From Kalaharituber pfeilii (Eukaryota; Ascomycota; Pezizomycetes; Pezizales; Pezizaceae), in contig WHUZ01000036.1 of NCBI GenBank assembly GCA_015179045.1, forward strand, positions 372,001-436,000: a stretch of DNA of 64,000 nucleotides, in the 5' to 3' direction. The notes under the pieces are model-generated. The model had not been told where the DNA came from, made no database searches, and saw only the letters and a list, made by a program, of their open reading frames with translations. The position numbers were made by a program, and so were the translations under genes. Below are positions 1-10,678 of the stretch, in pieces. Each line of letters opens with the position of its first letter. Position 1 is the stretch's first letter.

Positions 1-337
1 TGCACGTCAGTTCAACAGGTCAAGTGCTATGCTAAGGATCGAACTGACCTGTTGCCTTGGCTGAAGTGGAAGGCTGTGGTCTCCAGCAATGGAGGTAACC
101 AAAAGCGCCATGGAGAGGGATAGAATTGAGAGCCCCGGTTCAACTCTCGAGTTGAGCAGGGGAAGAGGGTTATCCAGTATCTCCCTGAGATGGACTGTAA
201 TGTCTCGGTTCCAGATGACTAAACTCTAGTAGAACTAGAGCAATCTGTTTTGATTTTTGTGATTTTTTTTGTAGCTTAATGTATGAACTGTAGAACATTT
301 ATGTCACGCACAGCGGTGGGTGGCGGCGGGTGCTGTC

Positions 338-570
338 TGTCACCGATCACGATCAGTTACCCTGAACTGTTTTAAGACGATCAGTTACCCTGAACTGTTT
401 TAAGGTCTACCGAGTTCAAGAAATCTCATTACTTGCCCACTAGCACGGTTTTGGATAATGACAAGTATACTTTTGGATAAGAAGCACTTAAGGGTTATGA
501 TTACACTGTTTGGATAACAATAATTGTACTGAAGGCATGGAATTACACTTTTTGGATAACATCGATCATG

Positions 571-604
<34 letters not shown>

Positions 605-1054
605 TTCATTACTCGCGTGCCGCCCTATGGGCTATGGCGAGGTATATATAAACTAGAACTAACACAAAAGACTGACTAAAAACTAAATACAAGTATTGCC
701 CGCTTGTCCTCCGTGATGCGGGTAGAACAACACCCAACGTCTATTTCCTTCCCCTGTCTGTCTCATACACGCACGACTTTAACCACTTCCCTATCGATCA
801 TGCTGAAGACACGGAGCTTAAGGAAGCCTTTCTACATCTCTCTGTTTCTGTGTTGCCCCCTCCTGTATATAAAGACTCCTTTTCCACCTCGTACTCTTGA
901 CCCCTCAAGCAATAAATATATACTCTCCTGACTATACTTTTTCCTCTATAACTATAAGCACCGTTCTGCTTAAACCTGTGAGCATTGCGTGGCCTGCCTG
1001 ACTCGATCTGCGACTCTATCCTGGCTAATAGCTCCCTGAGGCCAGTCTGTTACA
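338..1054 (+). mobile_element. Solo LTR, family 1, interrupted by a poly(T) insertion
   Basis: It begins TGTCACCGATC and ends CTGTTACA, so it has the TG...CA ends of an LTR. The plus strand carries a TATATAAAG box near 876 followed by AATAAA near 910, as expected for U3-R-U5 order. U3 contains several TTTGGATAA motifs 35-45 bp apart. The same unit recurs inverted at 12119-12520. No gag, protease, reverse transcriptase or integrase lies next to it, so it is a solo LTR. Its flanks (CTGTC and CTGCT) are not a perfect 5-bp duplication. Without the inner insertion it would be about 485 bp, the length of the copy at 52118-52602. Confidence 0.82.
573..792 (-). mobile_element. 5'-truncated retro-insertion with hairpin tail, copy 1 only
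   Basis: A 220-bp insertion flanked by the 12-bp direct repeat ATCGATCATGCT (561-572 and 793-804). The empty site survives in copy 2 near 52350. It starts with about 30 T on the plus strand, so its poly(A) tail is on the minus strand. Next to the poly(T) is the shared tail with the GCCC-loop-GGGC hairpin. The rest resembles the 3' end of the ORF1-only elements. It inserted into the U3 region of the solo LTR after the duplication. Confidence 0.93.
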
Positions 1055-1229
1055 CTGCTAAGGGATACGGCTGATTTAGGGTAACAGTAGTTTCGCAAGC
1101 GCTGAATGGCAGGCTTGACATAAGAGGCTTGCAGGAGTTCAACAGTTCCAGTTCAGCGGCAATGGCAGGCTATGGTGAAGGCAGAGAAGATCAGGTACTG
1201 AATTAGATTGATAACCTATTTACTATACA

Positions 1230-1860
1230 ATGCCTTAGAGTTAGGGGCAATGCACTTTTGAACCTATATCTCTATATCGTTCCATGCGGAACAGTTTCCA
1301 CCAATGCCTATACCTCTATATTATTCTGTATAGAACAGTTTCCTATCTATGCCTATGCCTCTATATCATTCCATGTAGAACCGTTTCCTACCTATAGTTA
1401 TACCTCTATATCAGTCCGTGCGGAACAGTTTCCTACCTATGCCTATACTTCTATATCATTCCGTATGGACTAGGAATGGTTTCCCACCTATGCCTATACC
1501 TCTATAACATTCCGTGTGGAATGGATGGGCCTTGAGCTTAAGCTCAAGGCCTTCGGGTCAGAACAGGCGCAAGGTTTTCTGTCTAGAGCAGGCTCAAGGT
1601 CTTTCGTCCAGAGCAGGCTCAAGGCCTTCCATCCGGAGCAGGCTCAAGCTCTTCCACCAGGAAGCAATGCTCCTATGGTTCCAACTATACCTATACCTCT
1701 ATATCGTTCCATGCAGAATGGATAGGCTCGAAGCCTTCTAGCCAGATGAGGCTCAAGTTCTTCTGCCCCGAAGCAATACCTCCCATAGTCCTATCTATAC
1801 CTCTACCTTTATAGTATTTCGTATAGAACAGATGGGTTGATTACAAGTGGTATAAGGTTT
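1230..1860 (+). repeat. Degenerate minisatellite (about 50-57 bp unit) and 27-bp repeats
   Basis: Units containing CCTCTATATCATTCC and GGAACAGTTTCC recur at roughly 45-57 bp spacing from about 1260 to 1530. They are followed by a shorter array of about 27 bp built on AGAGCAGGCTCAAGG (1560-1660). Copy 2 (52778-53410) carries one extra 27-bp unit, as expected of slippage. Short open frames over this array reflect the repeat and show no sign of being genes. Confidence 0.75.
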
Positions 1861-2284
1861 TTCTTCACAATTAGGAAAAAAATGCAAAGACCCGCCAGCT
1901 GTCTACCAAGTTCAGCTCATTCTTGTTATGGCTAAGGTGGAAACTTACCCACCACTGTGGCAAGGGGCAAGGGTTCCACTACTACTAGCTGTCATGGCTT
2001 AGGTGAAGACTTACCCGGGATGACTCGGGACAGGTACTTTTTACCTGTCCGCTCAGGGACAGGTACTTTTTACCTGTCCGCTCAGGGACAGGTAGTTCCT
2101 TGTACGGTAAGCGGATCGCCAGTGGCGTGCGCTAATATGCAGAGTTTTCAAGGGTGGTGAGCTCGCATGTACCCAAGTACAACTTGATGTATATATCGAA
2201 AATTTGGTAGTTTCCCACTCACGGCTCTTCTCCTTGGCCTCAGGTACTATCTAAGCTAAGATATTACATACAATACTTGAACAT

Positions 2285-4627
2285 CTAAATAGGTGCAGTG
2301 GAAGATACATGGGACCTTGATGCAACGAGAATAACATCCTGCGTAGCTTGCGTATCCTCATCAAGCTCAACTACACCTGAGGAGCCTTCCCTACGGCGCT
2401 TTCTAGTATTTCTTGCTGCAGCTGTTCGTTCAGCCAACTCAGCAGAGGTCATAGCACGAGCTTTAGCTTTCCCCTTAGTCTTTTTCTGACGAAATTGATT
2501 TAAAGCTGGCGGTACAAATTGCTGGATAATCGGCTGAGCACCATGACCAGCAGGTGTACTGGAACTGAACATCCGTTGCATGTGGCTGGTATGAGTATGC
2601 TGCAAACGTGCAAAGAGCTTTGCCTTCTCACCAGTAAGGGTACCATGCAACTGTTCTTGGTCATATAATGATCGTAGAAGGAGGTCTCGGCCTTGATTAG
2701 TATATTGGTCTTGTGGCTGTTGTTGAGGTATTGTAATAGATGGATCTGAAGGTGTTTCTCTGTCGGTCATTGTCCACTCCATTGGTGCTATTGGACCTTT
2801 CATTTGCCACCGTGGATGGAGAAGCTGAAGAGGAATCTGCCGGTTTTCATAGACTATAGGTAGGAGGCGATGTTGACAGGGTAATGCATAACGGTGAATA
2901 ATAAATTAATAAAGACCCTCGCCATAGCCCATCGGGCGGCAAGCGAGTATTGATATATATAAAAAAAAAAAAAAAAAAAACGGTGAATAATTTCGCAGGT
3001 ACATGGTTCAACCTCAAAGGATCCACAGTAAGTATTGTCACTAAGGTATTTATCATGCTGAATTCGGGCTGCATTCCATTCGTATTTGATCTTTTCAATT
3101 GCAAAATGTGTAACAGTACCTAAAAGAAGCTTAAAGGCACCTTGAGGATCATGAATTCTAGGGACTTTTGTACGGCTTTCGGTTTCTGAGCGTTCAAGGC
3201 GAGAATGCATAGCATGTATTTAAATACTTCATAAGTCGTGAAGTACATTTATCCAAAGTCAGTTGTGGGTTAAGAAATTGCTTCGCTATTGGATGAACTC
3301 CTTCATTTCGTTGAGTAGAATTTGCACCTAAGTTGCGATATTGGGATGTATAACAGCGGAGGACCTGTTGCTCTTTATCATCCCAATTTTGAGTTAGATA
3401 TTCCTGCTCTTATGAATGCAATCGATATAGTAAGTCTGCCTTTGCCTTCTGCATATTCTCTACTGTAGTAGCTTGAATATAGGCCCAAACAAATATCTCA
3501 CGCTGCTCTTTATCATATCATCCACTTTCAGTTAGCCGTTTCTTGATATTTTGAAACATATGCCATTCACATAGCTGATGTATAGAATGTGGCATAGTTT
3601 CACTCATTGACTTTATCATCCCTTTGCTTTGGTCACTAATAATGACTCGTGGAGGAGGACATCTACCTGCCCATACTAGCTCTTCCATTTGTGAATGAAT
3701 AAAGTTGAAATCCTCACAACTTTCAGATCGAATAAATGAAAAACAAGCCGTAAATATTAGGTTAGTATTAGTAATTCCAATCAAATGAGCAAGAGGCATG
3801 TGAAGTTGATTATTCCCAAAAGTGGCATCACTTTCAAGTAAAAAATCTGATGCAAAGCGTTGGCATAAAAGAATCTGTTGTGAATCAATAAAGAAGATTT
3901 GCTCTAGTCGGCGTATTACTAGATCTTCCTTACTTTCTTCACTCCATCTAGTACGAGTATGAAAGCCTGCCTTTTCTAATACTGCTAGCATTTACTCTAT
4001 CATATCAGAAGGTGTCTTTAAAGATTGAGTACGCTTTGTATTGTAAAATGACTTAGGATCGAGTGGATGACCTGGTTGAGCTTGAAATCGTAGGTATTCA
4101 ATATAACTTGCTCCAGCAGATCTGAATTTGGATGCCTCTGCAAGCTGACGTTGTTGTCCTATATCTCGCCGTTTATGCTCAGGATAGATATCACCTGCTT
4201 GCTTTTCCATAGGATAAACATGCTCAAGTGTTTTAACTGTCAGAACCCAGCCTTTTTGCTTGCTGCTAGTATTACCATCCTTAATATTTTTATAGGATAA
4301 GTAACACATCCACTTGCAATCCTTAGCTCGAGACTTAGTTTCACGCTGGCGTGTAGCATCTTCCAACCTATTCAGATATTAGCTATTAATTGTATTTACT
4401 ATATTAGAGCTCTTAACTTACTTGCGTGTATTCTGAAGCTTTCCATGATGGATACAGAGATATTCAATTCTACCTTTCTTCTCTGAACCACTTCCAACTA
4501 CAACTGCAAATCCAGTAACTAATGCATAGTCTTGAAGGTGATGTAATACATCATCAACAAAAGCATACTGCTCTCCAGTAATTGGGGTGCTTTGATGAAG
4601 TGCAGGAATATCATATCTATCACCCAT
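2285..4627 (-). pseudogene. MULE transposase (FAR1/MULE type), decayed
   Basis: Reading on the minus strand, 4627-4422 encodes an N-terminal DNA-binding-like segment. A 54-bp intron follows (4368-4421, GTAAGT...TAG). The catalytic region spans about 4367-3400, with MULE DDE signatures ESDATFGNN, IISDQSKGM and LCEWHMFQNI. A basic C-terminal segment lies at 2803-2285. The frame is broken by in-frame stops at 3992-3994, 3518-3520 and 3410-3412, and by a retro-insertion at 2903-2979. All three stops can be explained by C-to-T changes (CAA or CGA to TAA or TGA). The element is therefore not autonomous now. The family assignment is solid; exon limits toward the 3' end are uncertain. Confidence 0.85.
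2903..2979 (+). mobile_element. Very short retro-insertion (hairpin tail plus poly(A)) inside the MULE
   Basis: A 77-bp piece consisting of AATAAAGACC, the tail hairpin with loop ATC, GCGAGTATTGATAT and poly(A). It is flanked by ACGGTGAATAAT at 2891-2902 and 2980-2991. This is a severely 5'-truncated copy of an ORF1-only/LINE 3' end. It interrupts the MULE transposase gene. Confidence 0.9.
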
Positions 4628-4644
4628 ATTGCCTATTTAGGTAT

Positions 4645-4969
4645 TAGTGAGCGGCACGAGCTAGCTCGAGCCGAGCTGGAGGGTGAGCTTGAGCTAGCTC
4701 GAGCCTGGATTGATTATATAGACAAACTAAACTAAACTAAACTAAATTTTCATCTTTCTCACTACTATCAGCTAAATTGTGCATTTCGAAGTTGTTGGTA
4801 GGTCAGAATGAGCTCCAAGTCTCTAATTTTTACTATATTAGGTATTTACAGTTTATGAAACCTTGCACTGGCTAAGCATTTTAGCGAGCTGTCAAGAAAA
4901 ACACAAGCATGATCTTGGCTCGTTTGAGCTCGAGCTGGCTCGAGCTGGCTCGGCTCGTGCCGCTCACTA
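4645..4969. mobile_element. hAT-like MITE nested in the MULE
   Basis: The ends TAGTGAGCGGCACGAGC and its complement are inverted repeats. Several GAGCTAGCTCGAGC-type subterminal motifs follow. Flanks TTAGGTAT and GTAGGTAT match at 7 of 8 positions, compatible with an 8-bp hAT duplication. It is 325 bp with no coding capacity. Confidence 0.7.
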
Positions 4970-5159
4970 GTAGGTATAAAAAGATATGCGTGGGGGCTAG
5001 GTGTTGCTAAGAGGAATGAGACCGAGATGATAGGTAATGCTGAGTGAGAATGGGCACAGTGAGCTATTGAATAAGCAGAAAACATATGCCAGAACAGTCA
5101 TCAAAAGCCTTATATACTATTAAAGCTCTTCGGCCAAGTATTTACAAAATTGCGGCGAC

Positions 5160-5199
<40 letters not shown>

Positions 5200-6238
5200 A
5201 CCATTCAGCCATTCACTATTGTAGGACGCAGCAACATGTATTACTGGTGGACTTAATGGATGTATGGCCAACTTCGGAGGTAGTGGCGGTTGGCATTGTT
5301 GAAAGACCACGCGTCCTGGCTATCAAGTAACTAGTAAGCGATTCCGCGACAGCAGAGGCGAAAGAGAAAAACCATATCTTCGATATACGTGAAGTTGTAC
5401 TCGAGTACATGCGAGCCGCCACCCTTGAAAACTCTGCATTTTAGCGCACGCCACTGGCGATCCGCTTACCGTAAAAGGAACTACCTGTCCCTGAGCGGAC
5501 AGGTAAAAAGTACCTGTCCGGAGTCATCCCGAGACTTACCCGCCGAGATAACGCTTACCCTGTAATCGAACATAAGACCAATGCTGACTGACCGGACTAA
5601 TCACCCGTTAGGCTTGGCTATTGATTCTCGCATCATTTAGATAGGGTAGTACTACTTTGAAATGCAGCTTGATGCATACACTCTACTTATGAAAGCTTTA
5701 TTAGTATACGTACATGCATTAGTACATTCGTTATTTTTGCCCCATACTATTTTTGGTTACATATGCCTATTACCACAGGGATTGGCATTGATCCTTAAGG
5801 AATCACTGCATTGCTAGCCAATTATTCATTTGTTGATTACTCATGTATGACTGCGCTGAAGTCTATATAAGCACCAGCTGGCGATAGCATAGTTAGAAGA
5901 ATCAAGATACTAGTAGTGTTCTAAGTTTCTCTATAAACTCTGAAACCTATCATTTCCTCATTACGCCCGTGAATTACTCCGTTCTGCTGCACGCTCCACA
6001 CCAAACAGCTGCCCATTCGGCCCGCCGTGTATACACCTCCATAGCCATTCCGACTCGCCATATACACACTTCTGTGGCGACTCCGGCACTAGCGTATACA
6101 ATCCTCCGTAACAACTCCGACTCATCGTATATACTCCTCTATAGCCGTAACATCCGGTGCCTTCCAGCGCCCACCGGAGCCGAGCTCCTCACGCCCGTAA
6201 CAATTCTAGCTCATCTCATGGTGTCAGATCGGAGCTGT

Positions 6239-7662
6239 TTTTTTTTTTGTTTTTTTTTTTATTCACGTAACTCCACATACAGGCTATCAGCCTTTTTTTT
6301 TATTTTTTAATATCAATACTCGCGTGCCGCCCTTCGGGCTATGGCGAGGGTTTTATTCAAAGAAAAGGATTGCGCCTAAGTACATGTATGACCCGCGGAA
6401 TTTAAATGTGAAGCAAGGGTGAAATCCATTCCGAACTCCTTCACTTCCGTCCCCTGTCTTGTTCGTATGGAGTGGTCCTCAACCGTCTTCCGCCTAACCT
6501 TACCCTGTCTATTTCGGTGTGTTCCTCTAGATACAGGACGACCGAGCTGGTCTTTTTTCCCTCGTCTAGCAACAGCGTCTTCTTCCTTAACCACCTGCCA
6601 ATTCCGACAGTTTTTCCTATTCCCTTGTTCCCTGTCTCCAGCCACCCCCGAACTCTTCCTAGATCTTTCCGTAGGGCGATGCCGTGTATTACGACACCGT
6701 GTTTGGTTGGGGTGGTGCTGGGTTTCGTTACGGGGGTTGCAGAGGGAACTCTTGTCTTCTTGGGGAATCAGGAGCCTTTGGGCTTGGTGTTTTGGACGTT
6801 GTGGTCGGGGTTTCTGATTTGGTGGGGGCGGCGGGGGTGCGGTCTGCGAGCGGAGGGGAGATGGATGGGCTATCAGCCTATAGCAGGGACTCATATACCC
6901 AGGCCAGGTTTGGAACACCTAACTACGGAATCTACATGCACATCTTAAGCACTCAGTACTCTCCTGTATGTGCTATAAACTATTGGCCAACCTCTGCTTG
7001 GCTCTATACTTCATGTACTCCTACTGCCCCCTTTGCAGTCAAGGGGGCTGCTGCATTCCTTACAGCCTGCTGAAGAGCGTCCTCCACCTTTGCAGTCTGG
7101 TATCCTGTGAACTGGCACCACTCTATGGCCCCTTCCACATTGAATTGCCTGCCTCCAGTAATTACTGTAAACCTCTTTTCCCACTCCTTTACTGGGCGAA
7201 ACAGCCCCACATTCCCTTCGCTTTCCATTCTAGATATCATTCTGCCTGCCTCTTTCTTTCCCTTTCCTTTATCTTGCCCTATAATTCTTCTGCTGCCAAA
7301 CTCCTGTAGTCAATGTTAGCCTCTGGTCGTTAAGGCAGCGTGTTGTTTGGTGCTTGCAAGCATCCCGTTAGTGCGGCTCTCGGTTGCAAACAGCACGTTG
7401 TATTTCTTTGGAGCAGTGTCTCCTGTGCTGCTTTAATATACTTGGCGTAAACAAGGAGTAGAACAATGGATTCTGATCACGTCCACTGCTCGCCCACCTC
7501 TGCCAAACGCTGTGGCTCAATTCCATGTAAAACGCCAAAATACTTGCTCGGGTGGTCCCGAGCTTCACGTTGATGTAATTTTCGATGCGGTGCACCCCTC
7601 GGTTGTGGCGTCATGACCAAGTGGTAGAATCGGTGTTCGAAAGAAAGGAAGTGAGAAAGGTG
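6239..7662 (-). mobile_element. Old poly(A) retroelement remnant with a nested ORF1-type fragment
   Basis: It is flanked by the 13-bp repeat AGATCGGAGCTGT (6226-6238 and 7663-7675), with poly(T) at its left end, so it is minus-oriented. Its 3' end (TTACGTGAAT before poly(A)) lacks the GC hairpin, so it belongs to a different retroelement lineage. Minus-strand frames around 7240-7004 and 7595-7368 look coding-like but are short and broken; I do not recognise the protein. The same insertion is present in copy 2 (54310-55736), so it predates the duplication. Confidence 0.75.
6293..6867 (-). pseudogene. 5'-truncated ORF1-type retroelement, nested
   Basis: A 575-bp insertion flanked by GGCTATCAGCC (6282-6292 and 6868-6878). 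It starts at poly(T) and the tail hairpin (loop TTC). The minus strand encodes remnants of the ORF1 C-terminal domain (alternating frames, with VVIHGIALRK-like and GRWL-like sequence). It lies inside the older remnant 6239-7662. Present in both copies. Confidence 0.82.
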
Positions 7663-7684
7663 AGATCGGAGCTGTCGTAGGTAT

Positions 7685-8400
7685 GAAATGCAGTTCATTC
7701 CATCTGATCTTATGCCAGTGAATCGGGGCTGCCATATCTATCAAATTCAGCTCATTCTGCATTATCTCGTGGCGTCGAATTGGGCTGGCCGTACATGTCA
7801 AATTCACCTTATCTCTGGCCATCAGGCCATACCTGCTCTACCAGTCAAATTCTCAGCTCATTGCAGCTCATTTCGTGCCCTTGGGTCAGAACTGCCATAC
7901 ATATCTCATACCGAAATGGCTGCCAAAATGGCTACTGAGTTCGCTGCCACAATAGCTGCCGAAATGGCTACCAAATGCGTACTGAAATGGCTGCTGAAAT
8001 GGCCGCTGAAATGGCTGCCAAAATGGCTGCTGAAATGGGTACCAAAATGGCCACTGAAATGGTTAGGGCCAGCCATGCCTATCAAATTCATCTCATTCTA
8101 CCTCATCTTATACTGCTGGGTCGGGGCTGTCATACGTGCCAAATTCAGCTAATTCTGCCTTATCTCATAGGCCGGCCATACCTGTCACGCTCACTAGATC
8201 TAATGCCATCGGGCCGTACCTGCTATACCTGTCAAATTTAGCTCATTGTGTCTGATCTTGCACCGTCAGATTAGGCGGGCCATGTGTCAGATTCACTACA
8301 TCTCACGCTGGCAGGGCGGACCTCTCATGCCTGTCAAATTGACCTTATCTCACATCGGTTAGCAGTACCTGCTATACCTGTCAGGGTGAGCTTAGCTATA
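7685..8400 (+). repeat. Degenerate 50-60 bp satellite with an embedded 12-bp array
   Basis: The motif CCTGTCAAATTCAGCTCATT, followed by a CATCTCGCGCC-like block, recurs every 50-60 bp. The same family occurs at 38900-39985 and 41540-41890. Within it, 7912-8070 is an array of about a dozen 12-bp units resembling AAATGGCTGCTG. This gives repetitive open frames on both strands that I do not consider genes. Confidence 0.75.
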
Positions 8401-8404
8401 CGTG

Positions 8405-9350
8405 TCAAAGAATATATACTGCCATTGCACTGCGAAGATGCGCTACCATTGCGCTGCGAAAATACACTGCCATTGTACTGCTGCCATTGTACTATGAAAG
8501 TGCACTACCACTGCTCTGCGAAAGTGCAGTGCCATTGCAATGTAAAAGTGTGCTGCCATTGTGCTGCTATTGCGCTGCGAAAGTGCGCTGCCATTGCACT
8601 ATGAAGCTGCGGTGCCATTGTGCTGTGAAAGTGCAGTGCCATGATTGTGCTTGTCATGCCGCAATAGGAAATAACAGGGATTAGTTCTTGGTAACCACCA
8701 TGCACTGATCGACCCGAACCACAGAATGCTCTCGAACCGCCGCCATAGCTCTACATCATTCTATATCATTCTACAGCATTCTACAAGCACTCTTCTATGT
8801 CGTCATGTCCAAGTTCATGCAATACTCGTACCTGCTACTTCTGTTCACTCTCTATCGTCTATATATACCTCTTCTACCCGCCTGTATGTAGTCTCCACTG
8901 GTCAACGTACGCTCATTCTCTCTTCCACCTCGTCCCTCTCTGTCCCTGCTGTCTCGTAGCACCCGCGATCGTGCCTTCGCCTACTGATCCCAGCATCGCC
9001 CTTACAGTGCTGCGAAGGTATGGTGCCATTGCACTGCGAAAGTATGGTGCCATTGCAGTGCACAAGTGCGGTACCATTGCACTACGAAAGTGCACTGCAA
9101 TTGTGCTGGGAAACTGCAATGCCATTGTGCTGCTGTAAAGGTGCGCTGCGAATATATGCTGCCATTGCACTGTGAAAGTGCGCTGCCATTGTGCTACGAA
9201 GCTGTGCTGACATATTTAGCATGTGCAAAATGGCTCATTGTATGTGCGCAGAATGGCCCTACGCTGCGAAGGTATATACTGGCGCAGTACAATGACAGCA
9301 CAATGGCAGCATGCCTTCATAGCGCATTGGTAGTGCAATGGTGTGTGCGA
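8405..9350 (+). repeat. Minisatellite built on TGCCATTGCACTGCGAAAG
   Basis: Units of about 17-23 bp (GCCATTG, then CACTGCGAAAGTGCG) repeat in two blocks, 8405-8650 and 9005-9330. The intervening 350 bp is non-repetitive. The same family lies at 51530-51780, immediately left of copy 2. Copy 2 has a 15-bp extra unit near 57205. I find no gene here. Confidence 0.78.
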
Positions 9351-9417
9351 TACTACTGCTAAAAACTAGTTTTTGCCTGCAAATATGTCATGGTAAAGAT
9401 TGTTACGCGAACTATTA

Positions 9418-9545
9418 AAGGCTGTCACACAAACTGTCACTGTCAGGCAAACTGTCACTGTCATGCAAACTGTCACTGTAATGCAAACTGTCAGTGTCAT
9501 GCAAACTGTCAGTGTCATGCAAACTGTCACTGACATGCCAACTGT
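9418..9545 (+). repeat. 18-bp tandem repeat (AACTGTCACTGTCATGCA)
   Basis: Seven or so consecutive 18-bp units with little divergence. There is no unique spacer between units, so this is a minisatellite and not a CRISPR array. Repeated identically near 57506-57633. Confidence 0.85.
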
Positions 9546-9823
9546 GTCCCTTACATCTGATAGGCACTTCTGTCCTATGCTTTCTAATGGTAATGTAGTC
9601 TTCTACGATTTGTAACATGAGCAACTTACCTGGCATGTTGGATACCACAACCAATGACCGTTCACTTGCTGCTATCAGATTCTTACAAATACTATATAGT
9701 GCATGATTTATTCTCCAAACTAATTACATTTCATCTACCATCCTGCCAAGTAGTCAAATCTATCTATGTACCACTGTGAGTCCAGCTCTATTGGAAGTAG
9801 ATAAGCCATTCGAAAGATACTGC

Positions 9824-9854
9824 GAGATAAATGATATAAAAAAAAAAAAAAAGG
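9824..9854 (+). mobile_element. Minimal retro-tail remnant
   Basis: The sequence GAGATAAATGATAT plus a poly(A) run matches the very end of the hairpin tail. GATACTGC on the left and GGTACTGC on the right may be an eroded duplication. Present in both copies (57912-57941). Confidence 0.55.
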
Positions 9855-9974
9855 AGGTACTGCAAATGGGTATCACCCATTGGTTCGCTGCCATCGGCAC
9901 AGACTTAACGTATACCATCAGGAGCTTACCTATCCACAAAAGGCAACCGATAACAACCACCTCAGGACGAGCAT

Positions 9975-10001
9975 GTTTTTTTTTTTTTTTTTTTTTTTTT
10001 T
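9975..10001 (-). mobile_element. Poly(A)-only retro-insertion (27 bp), copy 1 only
   Basis: G followed by 26 T is flanked by AGGACGAGCAT on both sides (9964-9974 and 10002-10012). Copy 2 has the same sequence with a single AGGACGAGCAT and no T run. This is target-primed reverse transcription that stopped within the poly(A) tail. Confidence 0.92.
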
Positions 10002-10678
10002 AGGACGAGCATTTGGAAGCTACAATCACAACGTCCCCCCTAGTGAAAATTACATAGATCGATAGTATGTTGATCTAACTATTATCCCCAAACACCCAAA
10101 AATACAGTTTTCCCCCAAGGGGAAACTTTCGAGGGAATCTTCAGCTCACCACCTCCATTGCCACCCCACCCCTGCCTCTGCCAAGACCTACCGAGCGGCC
10201 AATCAGAATGCCGAAAACCAAGAAGACAAGGAAAGCCTCCTCGCCAACGCAGCCACCAGTGCCACCAGCGCCACCAGCGCTTTCCCCCCCACCCTCAGGC
10301 CCCACAGGACCCCCACTCACACCACTCACACCCTCCTCGCCACCGCCACCACCGCCACCGCCACTTGCGCCACCAGCCTCACCCCTCAGCGACGACGACC
10401 CCCCAAGCTGGGGGGCTGGGATCCCGATACCGGATTGGGATACCATGAGGGGAAACACTAAGAGAGGCGGGTATCATGTGGAGTTCGGTATTCACCTCGC
10501 TGTGGAAAAGGAGGGCACATCGCATCACCCCCCCGCCGAAAGGCGCTATACTAATCGTGAGATTTGAGGAAGAGAGGAATATGTTTGTGAGCGGGATTCT
10601 CCCAGACGACCCTCTCCCGAGGTGGTTAGAAGAGTCCACGTGCACACAGACAGAACCGGTGGAACCACCACCGCCACC

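Larger units (their letters stand above)
2016..5531 (-). mobile_element. Mutator-like DNA transposon (MULE), 3.5 kb, copy 1 only
   Basis: It is flanked by the 9-bp duplication AGACTTACC (2007-2015 and 5532-5540), the size typical of MULEs. The unfilled site is visible in copy 2 near 53585. Terminal inverted repeats begin CGGGATGACTC and extend about 130 bp. The left end contains an extra tandem copy of a roughly 30-bp block built on GGACAGGTACTTTTTACC. Inside are a decayed transposase gene on the minus strand, a small tail insertion (2903-2979), a hAT-like MITE (4645-4969) and a plain poly(T) run (5161-5196). Confidence 0.95.
1924..6202 (+). mobile_element. Solo LTR, family 2, split by a MULE
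   Basis: Ends are TGTTATGG and CGTAACA, flanked by a perfect 5-bp TSD ATTCT (1919-1923 and 6203-6207). Without the 3.5 kb MULE the LTR is about 755 bp, matching the uninterrupted copy at 53497-54273. A TATA-like CTATATAAGC lies near 5871. No internal retrotransposon genes accompany it. A third family member is at 49607-50385. Confidence 0.93.

Noticed and set aside
5161..5196. Poly(T) run in the MULE as another retro-insertion
   Set aside because: No flanking duplication and no tail hairpin; there is no empty site because copy 2 lacks the MULE.
7603..7645. tRNA-like A and B box pattern, possible SINE head
   Set aside because: Only loose matches to A and B boxes, on the strand opposite to the element's poly(A), with no cloverleaf.
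7975..8241. Frames with repeated MAAEMAAE peptides
   Set aside because: Direct translation of a 12-bp minisatellite, open on both strands.
9418..9545. CRISPR-like array
   Set aside because: Units are contiguous 18-bp tandem repeats without unique spacers, and the context is eukaryotic.
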